Below, one piece after another: positions 15,537-23,673 of a stretch of DNA of 44,385 nt. The stretch covers positions 1 to 44,385 of the forward strand of contig NVWA01000009.1 of the NCBI GenBank assembly GCA_002746535.1. Reading direction: 5' to 3'. The stretch comes from Planctomycetota bacterium. GTDB taxonomy: Bacteria; Planctomycetota; GCA-2746535. The position numbers were made by a program, and so were the translations under genes. The notes under the pieces are model-generated. The model was given only the letters and a program-made list of their open reading frames with translations. It searched no databases and was not told the origin of the DNA. The first letter of the stretch is position 1, and each line of letters starts with the position of its first letter.

Positions 15537-17054
15537 ATGGGCTTTTTAGATAATATTTTTGGAAACAAAAAGAAGAAAATAGAAGCAGATCTTCAAAAAG
15601 ATCCTACCGTAGCTAAAGTATTGGAACTATCTTCTCTTTATGAGGAAGATGGAGATGTAACATCAGCACTAAGATTATTGAGAGCTTGGTCAAAAAAGTT
15701 TAATGATGAGAAATTAAATAATGTCCTCAGAGAGGTGGAGATAAGAGAGCGATTTACTGAAATAAAATCTCTTCAATCTCGAATAAACGACGCCCCAAAT
15801 CCTTTAAATTATTCAAGATTAGCTTCCCTGAAAATTAAATCCGGTGATTTAGATGATGCTATGTCAACTTGCAAAGAATCACTAGAAAAATTCCCTCAAT
15901 TTAATTCTGGTGCTCACCAAGGAATGGGTGATATCTATTTAATACGTAAAGATTATGAAAATGCTGCTAAAGAATATGAATTTGTTATTCAAGAAGATTC
16001 GAATAATTTCCAAGTAGTTAAAAATTTATGTGAAATATACATCTATAATGGCAATTTAGAGAAAGCCGTTAAATACTTAGAAGATTTGATTAGGCAAAAC
16101 CCTGGAGATCAAACCCTTAAGGATTTATTGGTAAGGGCAAAGGCTGGTGAGCAATTGGTTGAGAAGAAAAAGGTAGCTGAAACGGAAGCTCCTGCTATAG
16201 AACCAGAAGCTGAAAAAATTATGGTAAATACAGCACCTGTGGCTCCACCCCCAGTGGTCAATGATATTCGAGAACCAACAACAAATAGACAAATAACGGT
16301 AGAGGCTAAATTGTTAATTACTGATCCAGAGGGAAAAGTAATAGAGATGGCTATTGAAAAAGATGAGTTCATTATTGGTCGTCATAAAAATGCTGATTTA
16401 TCTATCGATGATGGGAAAAATTTTATTTCAAGAAAACATGCTTGTGTTAAGCGAGTAGATAATTTATTTCAATTAAATGATATGGGCTCAGGTAACGGGA
16501 CCTATTTAAACGATGTTAAAATTTCTGGCGTACAAAACTTAAATGACAATGATGTGTTTAAAGTTGGCTATTACACAATGGTTTTTAAAGGCCCTTCATC
16601 TGGTGGTGATACAGAAGAAGATTATGACATGACAATGATAGAAGATAGTGATGCTACAATTGTTGGCCAAGACTTCTCTTATTTGAGTCAACCAGAAACA
16701 AGTGTGGATAAAATTTCTACTGACGACGAAGTCCAAAAATTAGCGAAACTGGATGGGGTTGGTCTTGTGTTGGTTATTAATAGCTCTGGTTTCCCAATTC
16801 ACAGTGTAGGTAATGAAAAGGGATTGGATGATCAGAAGGCTGCAGCTTTGATGTCACATGTGTTTACACTTGCTCAAGCTGAAACAGATAAAATAGATAT
16901 AAAGTTAGTGAATTCTTGTGACATTAAAACTAAATCACATAGTGTTTTTGTTTATGGATGTGCTAATGGTTCGGTTGTAGCGATTATCGGTTCAAACAAA
17001 TGTTTGAAGGGTCAAATAGATATCGAGATCCAAAACTTATTAAAAGGCGTTTAA
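15537..17054 (+). CDS. TPR-FHA protein with C-terminal roadblock-like domain
   Basis: 505 residues. It starts MGFLDNIFGNKKKK, a short amphipathic and basic N terminus that could bind membrane. Residues ~20-205 are TPR-like helix pairs (for example NYSRLASLKIKSGDLDDAM). A Pro/Ala/Glu-rich linker follows to ~245. A forkhead-associated domain lies at ~255-345 with FIIGRHKNADL, SRKHA and GSGNGTYLND, the phosphothreonine-binding core. Residues ~395-505 look like a roadblock/LC7 domain. The frame is open from 15468, but those 23 extra residues look non-coding and the ATG at 15537 has AAAGAGA in front. It heads an operon with two more roadblock proteins and an MglA-type GTPase, so it may link Ser/Thr kinase signalling to that GTPase. 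Confidence 0.88.
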   Translation: MGFLDNIFGNKKKKIEADLQKDPTVAKVLELSSLYEEDGDVTSALRLLRAWSKKFNDEKLNNVLREVEIRERFTEIKSLQSRINDAPNPLNYSRLASLKIKSGDLDDAMSTCKESLEKFPQFNSGAHQGMGDIYLIRKDYENAAKEYEFVIQEDSNNFQVVKNLCEIYIYNGNLEKAVKYLEDLIRQNPGDQTLKDLLVRAKAGEQLVEKKKVAETEAPAIEPEAEKIMVNTAPVAPPPVVNDIREPTTNRQITVEAKLLITDPEGKVIEMAIEKDEFIIGRHKNADLSIDDGKNFISRKHACVKRVDNLFQLNDMGSGNGTYLNDVKISGVQNLNDNDVFKVGYYTMVFKGPSSGGDTEEDYDMTMIEDSDATIVGQDFSYLSQPETSVDKISTDDEVQKLAKLDGVGLVLVINSSGFPIHSVGNEKGLDDQKAAALMSHVFTLAQAETDKIDIKLVNSCDIKTKSHSVFVYGCANGSVVAIIGSNKCLKGQIDIEIQNLLKGV

Positions 17055-17057
17055 CCT

Positions 17058-17417
17058 ATGGCAACTGGTATAAGTGGAATTTTAGATAAAATAAATAAAA
17101 TTGATAAAGTTTTGGGTTGCATAATTTCCTCATATGATGGGATCATTTTAGATAGTTCCATGCGAGAAGGTTCCGATCCAGAGTTTGAAGCTGGTATCGG
17201 TAGTCATAAAGTCAGTCGTATTAAAGATACTTTCAAACGTCTAGAATTTGGAGAGATTGAGCAGATTACTCTATATGGAAAAGAAGGCAATCAGTGTATT
17301 TACGATTTTAACGGAAATATTTTATTAATAAATTGTCACAAAAATGCTAATATCAATTTTATTGGAATTGAAGTGGAGCCATTTGTAGAAGAAATCAAAA
17401 AGGTTTTAGCTGGTTAA
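17058..17417 (+). CDS. roadblock/LC7 protein, MglB-like
   Basis: 119 residues forming a single roadblock/LC7 domain: N-terminal helix, then strands around LGCIISSYDGIILDSS, a central helix, then GEIEQITLYGKEGNQCIYDF and NILLINCHKNANINFIGIE. Roadblock proteins of this size act as GTPase-activating or scaffolding partners of MglA-type GTPases. The next gene encodes such a GTPase, so this is the prime MglB candidate. It starts 3 bases after the preceding stop, in a tight operon. Confidence 0.8.
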   Translation: MATGISGILDKINKIDKVLGCIISSYDGIILDSSMREGSDPEFEAGIGSHKVSRIKDTFKRLEFGEIEQITLYGKEGNQCIYDFNGNILLINCHKNANINFIGIEVEPFVEEIKKVLAG

Positions 17418-17434
17418 TTGAGAGGTTTATTTTA

Positions 17435-18433
17435 ATGGTTCAGATAAATTTTGCCCTAAAAGAGATAAATTGTAAATTGGTTTACTACGGACCAGGTCGT
17501 AGTGGTAAAACAACAAACTTAGAGCAAGTTCATAAAAAAGCACCCGAAGATTCAAAAGGTGATTTAGTATCTATAAATACTGAAACAGATAGAACTTTAT
17601 ATTTTGACTTTTTGCCTTTAAACCTTGGTAAGGTTGCCGGCATGGCTACCAAGTTTTCCTTATATACAGTGCCTGGTCAAGTCTATTATAATGCTACGAG
17701 AAAATTAGTATTGCAAGGTGTTGACGGTGTAGTTTTTGTGGCAGATTCCTCTCCACATATGATGGATGAAAATATTGAGAGCCTTGAAAACATGCTCGAA
17801 AATTTAAAAGAAAATGGCGTTAACATGGATGAAGTTGCCATTGTTCTTCAGTATAATAAACGTGATGTTGATGGTGCATTCCCTATTGAGGTCTTGGATG
17901 AAAAGCTAAATAGTCAAGGATGGCCTACTGTTGAAGCATGTGCATTTAAAGGTGAGGGTGTATTCCCCACTTTAAAAAAACTTTCAGGTATTGTTATTGC
18001 GAAATTAAATGAAAGCAGTAGTTCTGGAATAGGTTCATCTAGTCCTGCACCTAAGAAATCTGCACCACCTCCAAAACCACCTGCACCAGTATCTGCACCA
18101 CCGCCAGTTGCACTAGAGCCTGCTGTGCAAGAACAACAGGTAGAAGAAGCACCTGTTAATGTAGCTCCGCCACCACCACCTCCCGTTGCGCAGGAACCAG
18201 CACCAGCACCTGTCCCAACACCTACTGCTTCTGTAGAAGCAAACAATGAGTCGGTTGTTAGAGAAAGCAAGACAGATATAATTGCGGCTAGGTTGGCTAA
18301 AATGCGTTCTGAAAAAGGGGGGCCTGCAACAAATCATACTACTGACAAAGAAGAAGTTGAGGTTGAATATAGACCAAAGAAGTTAAAGAGTAAGGGGTTT
18401 GTTGGATTTTTAAAAGGATTGTTTGGTAAATAA
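17435..18433 (+). CDS. MglA-like small Ras-type GTPase with proline-rich tail
   Basis: 332 residues. Residues 1-190 are an MglA-family GTPase: P-loop GPGRSGKTTN (near 20-29), the G3 equivalent TVPGQVYYNATR, where MglA proteins carry PG in place of the Ras DxxG, and G4 as QYNKRD. Residues ~195-275 are a low-complexity Pro/Ala/Val stretch. The C terminus from about 280 includes a basic helix and ends KGFVGFLKGLFGK, an amphipathic peptide resembling the N terminus of the FHA protein. MglA switches set cell polarity and motility in Myxococcus; the long tail is not part of that model protein. It sits between two roadblock genes. A GAGAGG ribosome-binding site precedes the ATG. Confidence 0.9.
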   Translation: MVQINFALKEINCKLVYYGPGRSGKTTNLEQVHKKAPEDSKGDLVSINTETDRTLYFDFLPLNLGKVAGMATKFSLYTVPGQVYYNATRKLVLQGVDGVVFVADSSPHMMDENIESLENMLENLKENGVNMDEVAIVLQYNKRDVDGAFPIEVLDEKLNSQGWPTVEACAFKGEGVFPTLKKLSGIVIAKLNESSSSGIGSSSPAPKKSAPPPKPPAPVSAPPPVALEPAVQEQQVEEAPVNVAPPPPPPVAQEPAPAPVPTPTASVEANNESVVRESKTDIIAARLAKMRSEKGGPATNHTTDKEEVEVEYRPKKLKSKGFVGFLKGLFGK

Positions 18434-18452
18434 TTGTTATAAGGGGATTGCC

Positions 18453-18953
18453 ATGGGTTTTTCAGAAGAATTAAAAAAAAATCGTTTGATCTTTTATGAA
18501 GAAGATGTTGATAGGCTTAATGCAGGTATTAGTAAGTTTATAGATACTTCCCAAGCTGAATGTGTATTGCTCGTTGATATTGACGGCCATTTAGTTACTA
18601 AGCAAGGATATACAAAAGGAATAAATACCGATTCTATTGCCGCTTTGGCTGCTGGTAGTTTTGCTTCAACAAAAGAATTAGCGAAACAATTAGGTGAGCA
18701 TGAGTTTTCTGTAATGTTTCATCAGGGTAAAAATGAAAATATGCATATTTCCAGTATTGAAGGTCGTGCATTAATCGTAATTATTTTTGATGATAGAACG
18801 ACGATAGGTATGATACGTGCCTATGCAGAAGATTTAAAAGTAACTTTAGCAGAAATTTTAAAAGAAACCGCTGAAAGGAAAGGCGGAGGTGTTTCGGATG
18901 AGTATGCTAATGATGCAGCGAATAAAATAGATGATTTCTTTGGAGAAGATTAG
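18453..18953 (+). CDS. roadblock/LC7 domain protein
   Basis: 166 residues, starting at the ATG at 18453 behind AAGGGG. The frame extends back to a TTG at 18423 inside the GTPase gene, but that start would overlap it and lacks a better ribosome site. The core (about residues 30-140) is a roadblock domain: CVLLVDIDGHLVTKQGY, SIAALAAGSFASTKELAKQL, FSVMFHQG and ALIVIIFDDRTTIGMIR. A helical acidic tail ends DDFFGED. This is the third roadblock domain of the operon. It is closer to the longer regulatory type seen in gliding and polarity operons than to the 119-residue MglB-like protein, so it may be a second, distinct GTPase partner. Confidence 0.82.
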   Translation: MGFSEELKKNRLIFYEEDVDRLNAGISKFIDTSQAECVLLVDIDGHLVTKQGYTKGINTDSIAALAAGSFASTKELAKQLGEHEFSVMFHQGKNENMHISSIEGRALIVIIFDDRTTIGMIRAYAEDLKVTLAEILKETAERKGGGVSDEYANDAANKIDDFFGED

Positions 18954-18975
18954 TAGTTACTAAATAAGGATATTT

Positions 18976-20364
18976 ATCGTTAATAATATCAAGAATAAAA
19001 AAATACATTTTATGGGTGCAGGCGGAATTGGCGTGAGCGCTCTTATTCGCCTTGCAATGCAGCAAGGTGCTATGGTATCAGGCTGCGATCTTGTCAGCAA
19101 TAAAATCACCCAAACGTTGAGTCAATTAAATGTACCTGTTGAAATTGGACATTCTCCCGACCATATCAAAGAATTAGATTTATTAGTTTATTCATCTGCT
19201 GTTGCTAAAAATAATTTGGAAATGCAATTTGCTCATGAAATGGGAGTTGAGTGTATTTCACGATCACAAATGTTGACTCGGCTTCAAATCGGATCGAAGA
19301 CTATTGGCATCACTGGTAGTCATGGCAAAACAAGTACAACAAATATTTTGTCTCATATCTTAATTGAGAGCGCAATCGATGTAAGCGTTGCCGTGGGGGG
19401 AATTAGTGAAGTACTTGGAAACAAAAATTTCAAACTTGGTAGTAGTGAATGGTTTGTAAGTGAATTAGATGAGAGCGATGGCTCAATGTTGGATGCCGAG
19501 TGTTTTGTCGGAGTTTTGACAAACATCGATAAAGAGCATATTGACTATTACGGAAGCATGAATGATTTAGTGGATGCCTTCTCTCGCTTCTGTGAAAATA
19601 TCAATAAAGAAGGTTGTCTTGTGATTAACTTTGATGATATTTATTGTCAAAAAATAATATCTAGAATAAGTTCTAATATAAAAATAATTACCTATGGGCT
19701 CCATGAAAATGCTGATTACAGGATAGTGGACGAAAAAACGAATAATTTTTCTTCAATGTTTGAACTTAGTTTTCATGGAAAAAGTAAACAAGTTTCAATA
19801 CCATTAGCAGGTGTGCATAATGCCATGAATACAGTAGCAGCTTTGATTGTAGCTGAACAAGTTGGTGTGCAAATGGATCCAGGTATAAATTCACTTGTGA
19901 GTTATCGAAGAATTCGTCGTCGATTGGATATATTGTATAAAGAGGGCCCGATAGTGATTGATGATTATTCTCATCATCCTACTGAAATTGAAGTTGTATT
20001 AAAAGCATGTCGAGAAAGTGTTAGCAGTAGAATAGTTGCCATATTCCAAGCTCACCGGTATTCACGATTGCAATCGTTATGGCCGGAATTTGTTGATGCT
20101 TTAAGTAGTGTTGATGAGTTGATTCTGACGGATATATACTCTGCAAATGAAAAACCCTTAGAAGGTATTACAGTTGATAAGTTGGCAAAAGCTATCTTGG
20201 ATAATAGCAGTATAAAAGTTCAGTATATTCCCGATTTCGATAATATTGTAGATTACATCAACTCAACTTTTCAGACAACAGATTTAATAATTTCTTTGGG
20301 AGCTGGAGATGTTAATTATATTACAAAGAAAATTGCAAAAATATTAAAATCGAATGATTCTTAA
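18976..20364 (+). CDS. murC: UDP-N-acetylmuramate-L-alanine ligase MurC, probable non-canonical start
   Basis: ATP-dependent addition of L-Ala to UDP-MurNAc in peptidoglycan synthesis, cytoplasmic. Clear Mur ligase: N-terminal GAGGIGVSALI, ATP loop GITGSHGKTSTTN, ELDESDGS, NIDKEHIDYYG, and VIDDYSHHPTEI with FQAHRYSR near the C terminus. The first ATG (19012) would begin at MGAGGIG and delete the first beta strand. That strand is encoded just upstream in frame as NKKIHFMGAGGIG. Back to the in-frame stop at 18961 there is no ATG, GTG, TTG or CTG. AAGGA at 18966-18970 is well spaced for ATC at 18976, so I place the start there with reservation. It lies 22 bases after the roadblock gene and is probably co-transcribed with it. 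Confidence 0.9.
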   Translation: MVNNIKNKKIHFMGAGGIGVSALIRLAMQQGAMVSGCDLVSNKITQTLSQLNVPVEIGHSPDHIKELDLLVYSSAVAKNNLEMQFAHEMGVECISRSQMLTRLQIGSKTIGITGSHGKTSTTNILSHILIESAIDVSVAVGGISEVLGNKNFKLGSSEWFVSELDESDGSMLDAECFVGVLTNIDKEHIDYYGSMNDLVDAFSRFCENINKEGCLVINFDDIYCQKIISRISSNIKIITYGLHENADYRIVDEKTNNFSSMFELSFHGKSKQVSIPLAGVHNAMNTVAALIVAEQVGVQMDPGINSLVSYRRIRRRLDILYKEGPIVIDDYSHHPTEIEVVLKACRESVSSRIVAIFQAHRYSRLQSLWPEFVDALSSVDELILTDIYSANEKPLEGITVDKLAKAILDNSSIKVQYIPDFDNIVDYINSTFQTTDLIISLGAGDVNYITKKIAKILKSNDS

Positions 20365-20447
20365 AGTCATATAGGATGATTAATAAAATCAATTGATGAT
20401 AATAATACAATAAATCATATAATATTTTTTTTAATAAAATTCATTGA

Positions 20448-22643
20448 GTGAGAAGAATCTTGGATACTAGCATAATCTTTCAGTCAAGAACTAATCTGTT
20501 AGCAACGTTAGTAAAGGTTGCTAAGGAGCTTACTTCTGAGCGAAATTCTGATCGTCTTTTAGAAAAAATTGTTGAGGAAACAAGAGCAGTTACCAATGCA
20601 GATGGTGGGACTCTATATTTAGTTAAAGGTGATGACCAAGAAAAGAAATTAGCATTCGAGATCATTCAAAATTCATCTTTGGATATTCAGTTGGGAGGTA
20701 CCACTGGTAAACCAATTGATTTGCTTCCGATTCCTTTGTACCTTGAGGATGGTAAGCCCAATCATAAAAATATTGTTACTCATACTGTTTTAACTAAAAA
20801 AATTGTAACCATTGTTAATGCCTATAAAACAAGAGAGTTTGATTTTAGCGGTACTAAAGCATTTGATGAAAATATGGGTTATAAATCAACATCATTTTTA
20901 TCTATTCCATTATTAGATCATCAAAATGAAGTGATTGGTGTTATTCAGTTAGTAAATGCTAAGTCTGATCATGATGCTAGTAAAACGATTCCTTTTAATC
21001 CTGAAATACAGCCTATTGTGGAGGCGTTAGCTTCATATGCTGCCATTGCTCTTGAAAATCAAATAGTTTTAAAAGAACAGAAAGACCTTTTGGTTAGTTT
21101 ATCGTCAGAGCCAAATACAGCCTGTCTTATTGAGCGAATATTAAAAGAATCTCAAAAAGTAACAAATGCAGATGGCGGGACTCTTTATTTAATTAAAAAA
21201 ATCGATGGGGTTAAAAAACTTGAATTTGCTATCATGAAAAATAATTCATTAGGAATTTCAAAGGGAGGAGCTGGAGGCGAAAAAATAACGATACCTGCGA
21301 TCCCATTATATGATGAAAGTGGAAATCCAAATCATCATAATATTGCAACTTATACTGCGTTAACAAAAGAAATGGTAAATGTAAAAGATGCTTACCATTA
21401 CGGTAGTTTTGACTTTTCTGGTGTTAGAAAGTTTGACAAAAGTAATAACTACAATTCCAAGTCTTTTTTAACGGTACCATTGTTAAATCACGAAGATGAT
21501 GTTATTGGTGTTATTCAACTTGTAAATGCCATGGATCCTAATACCGGTGAAGCAATTGCTTTTACAAAACAATTAGAATCAATTGTAGATGGGTTGGCCT
21601 CTTACGCTGCAATTGCTTTAGATAATGAAATTTTATTGCAGGATCATAAGGATTTATTAGATGCTTTTATAAAATGTATCGCCAAAGCTATTGATGCTAA
21701 ATCTCCTCATACCTCTGGTCATTGCCAACGTGTTCCAGCATTAACAAAAATGATTGCAAAAGCTGCTTGTGAAGATCAGACAGAATTTAAAGATTTTAAT
21801 TTAGATGTAGATGGGTGGTATGAACTTCATGTTGCTTCATGGATGCATGATTGTGGTAAGTTATCTACTCCTGATATTCTTTTAGATAAATCGACTAAGC
21901 TTCATTTATTCCAGGATAGTATTGGTGAAGTAAGTTTAAGAATGGAAGTTATGAAGAAGGATCTTCAGTTGGAAATTATGAATAAAATAGTTGATAAGCC
22001 AGAAGACAAAGAAGCATTGTTAGGTGAAATGAAGGATGAATCTGAAAAATTGGATGTGATTAGGAGCTTTATTCAAAAAGCTAATGTTGGTGGTGAGTTT
22101 ATGTCCGAAGAAAAACAAGAAAAAATTAAAGAATATGCGGCATTAGAGTGGAAAGATTCAGAGGGAAATATTAAAAATCTTTTAACTGAGCATGAAGTGA
22201 AAAATTTATGTATTGCTAAAGGAACATTGACTGCTGATGAGAGGGAAGAAATTAATAATCATATGGTTGTTACCATCGATATGCTTGAGTCATTGCCGTT
22301 TCCCAATAAACTAGCAAGAGTCCCTGAATATGCTGGAGGCCACCATGAGAAAATGAATGGCACAGGCTTCCCTAAAGGGTTAAAGCGGCATGAAATGTCC
22401 ATTCCTGCTAGAATGATGGCCATTGCTGATATTTTTGAAGCACTGACAGCTAAAGACAGACCATATAAAAAGCCCATGCCTATTAGTCTTTCTTTGAAAA
22501 TTCTTAATAATATGAAAAAGGATGAGCATGTCGATCCAGATATCTTAGACCTTTTTATTAGAAGCAAAGTATGGAAGATATATGCTGAGAAATATTTAAA
22601 TGAAGATCAGCTCGATATTGAAGATGGATCCGATTATTTATAG
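20448..22643 (+). CDS. tandem GAF domain HD-GYP phosphodiesterase
   Basis: 731 residues. Two closely related GAF domains (about 12-205 and 215-395) both contain NADGGTLYL and an IGVIQLVNA segment, an internal duplication. An HD-GYP domain follows (about 405-715): SPHTSGHCQRV, the metal motif HDCGKLSTPDILLDK and HHEKMNGTGFPKG. HD-GYP enzymes hydrolyse cyclic di-GMP. Here the usual HHExxDGxGYP reads HHEKMNGTGFP, with Asp to Asn and Tyr to Phe. A ~110-residue charged, helical insertion separates the HD and GYP halves. GAF domains are likely ligand sensors. No membrane segment is seen. The start is GTG 20448 or TTG 20460. A weak TTGATG/TATAAT pair lies at 20393-20423. Confidence 0.9.
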   Translation: MRRILDTSIIFQSRTNLLATLVKVAKELTSERNSDRLLEKIVEETRAVTNADGGTLYLVKGDDQEKKLAFEIIQNSSLDIQLGGTTGKPIDLLPIPLYLEDGKPNHKNIVTHTVLTKKIVTIVNAYKTREFDFSGTKAFDENMGYKSTSFLSIPLLDHQNEVIGVIQLVNAKSDHDASKTIPFNPEIQPIVEALASYAAIALENQIVLKEQKDLLVSLSSEPNTACLIERILKESQKVTNADGGTLYLIKKIDGVKKLEFAIMKNNSLGISKGGAGGEKITIPAIPLYDESGNPNHHNIATYTALTKEMVNVKDAYHYGSFDFSGVRKFDKSNNYNSKSFLTVPLLNHEDDVIGVIQLVNAMDPNTGEAIAFTKQLESIVDGLASYAAIALDNEILLQDHKDLLDAFIKCIAKAIDAKSPHTSGHCQRVPALTKMIAKAACEDQTEFKDFNLDVDGWYELHVASWMHDCGKLSTPDILLDKSTKLHLFQDSIGEVSLRMEVMKKDLQLEIMNKIVDKPEDKEALLGEMKDESEKLDVIRSFIQKANVGGEFMSEEKQEKIKEYAALEWKDSEGNIKNLLTEHEVKNLCIAKGTLTADEREEINNHMVVTIDMLESLPFPNKLARVPEYAGGHHEKMNGTGFPKGLKRHEMSIPARMMAIADIFEALTAKDRPYKKPMPISLSLKILNNMKKDEHVDPDILDLFIRSKVWKIYAEKYLNEDQLDIEDGSDYL

Positions 22644-22671
22644 TTAATTTTTGTCCTCAAGAATCTTAAAC

Positions 22672-23454
22672 ATGAAAAGTTCCTTAATAATATCAACCTA
22701 TAATTGGCCAGAAGCTTTAACGTTAGTTTTAAAAAGTGCCATGAATCAATCAGCATTACCTGATGAAATTATCATTGCAGATGATGGGTCAACCAAAGAA
22801 ACCAAGTTGTTGATTCAAGATTTTTTTGCTGACATTAGTTTGCCAATTTATCATATATGGCATGAGGATAATGGTTTTAGAAAAGCGGCCATATTAAATA
22901 AGGCAATTGAGAAAGCGCAGTATGATTATATTATTCAAGTGGATGGTGATTGTATAATGCATCCGCATTTTATAAAAGATCATTTGGCATCGGCTCAACT
23001 TGGAACCTATTTATTTGGTGCCCGCGTAAATATACAACAGTCGAAGCTAGAGGCGCTGTTTCAAAAGCAGCTTGTTGAGTTTAGTTTTTTCGACAGAGGT
23101 ATTAAAAAGAGGTTTCGAAGTGTTTACCTTCCCTTTCTTAATCGTCTTGATAAAAGAAAACATAATGTTTCACCTAAATTTCGAGGGTGTAATTGTTCTT
23201 ACTGGAGACAGGATGCAATAAACATTAATGGTTACAATGAAGATTTTAAGGGTTGGGGGCGCGAAGATTCTGAATTTATTATCAGGCTTCATAACAACGG
23301 TATTTTGGGAAAAAGGTTAAAGTTTAATGGAATCGTTCATCATATTTTTCATCCTGAGAAGTCTCATAATCGTTTAGAAATAAACGGTTCTATTGAAGAT
23401 GAATCCGTTCGAAATAAAGTTACCATTTGCCAAAACGGAATTAAAAAGCAATAG
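22672..23454 (+). CDS. family 2 glycosyltransferase (GT-A fold)
   Basis: 260 residues starting MKSSLIISTYNWPEAL at the ATG at 22672; the frame opens at a TTG 21 bases earlier, but this start gives the typical family N terminus. The nucleotide-sugar site is IIADDGS, and the metal-binding region reads QVDGDCIMH. The C-terminal part has GCNCSYWR and GWGREDSEFIIRLHNNG, the WGxEDxE motif of the galactosyltransferase C-terminal module found in GT2/GT7-like enzymes. It probably adds a sugar to a lipopolysaccharide, capsule or protein acceptor at the cytoplasmic side. It is close behind the HD-GYP gene (28 bases) on the same strand. Confidence 0.9.
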   Translation: MKSSLIISTYNWPEALTLVLKSAMNQSALPDEIIIADDGSTKETKLLIQDFFADISLPIYHIWHEDNGFRKAAILNKAIEKAQYDYIIQVDGDCIMHPHFIKDHLASAQLGTYLFGARVNIQQSKLEALFQKQLVEFSFFDRGIKKRFRSVYLPFLNRLDKRKHNVSPKFRGCNCSYWRQDAININGYNEDFKGWGREDSEFIIRLHNNGILGKRLKFNGIVHHIFHPEKSHNRLEINGSIEDESVRNKVTICQNGIKKQ

Positions 23455-23673
23455 GCTAACAAAGTTTTTATTATTTATTATTCTAGTTATTTTAGACAAA
23501 AATAGTTTGAGGCGTTAGTGGGAATAATATATAAAAATAAAGCAAATTATATTAATAACTTTTCGAAAAATTATATTAGATTGTTATAACGGTTTATCGA
23601 CAGCTAGGTGGTTTTCTTGTTAACTTATTAATTAATTAAACGTTATCGCAATTTAATAAAAAGTATTTAAGCT

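Noticed and set aside
17914..18270. Open Gly/Ala/Thr-rich frame on the minus strand opposite the GTPase tail
   Set aside because: It is the mirror of the Pro/Ala-rich codons of the GTPase gene (CCA/GCA read as TGG/TGC). No ribosome site, and the composition is explained by the repeat.
23544..23578. Direct repeat AAATTATATTA twice, 24 bases apart as starts, upstream of the giant gene
   Set aside because: Pure A/T words this short recur by chance in such AT-rich DNA; no further copies or symmetry seen.
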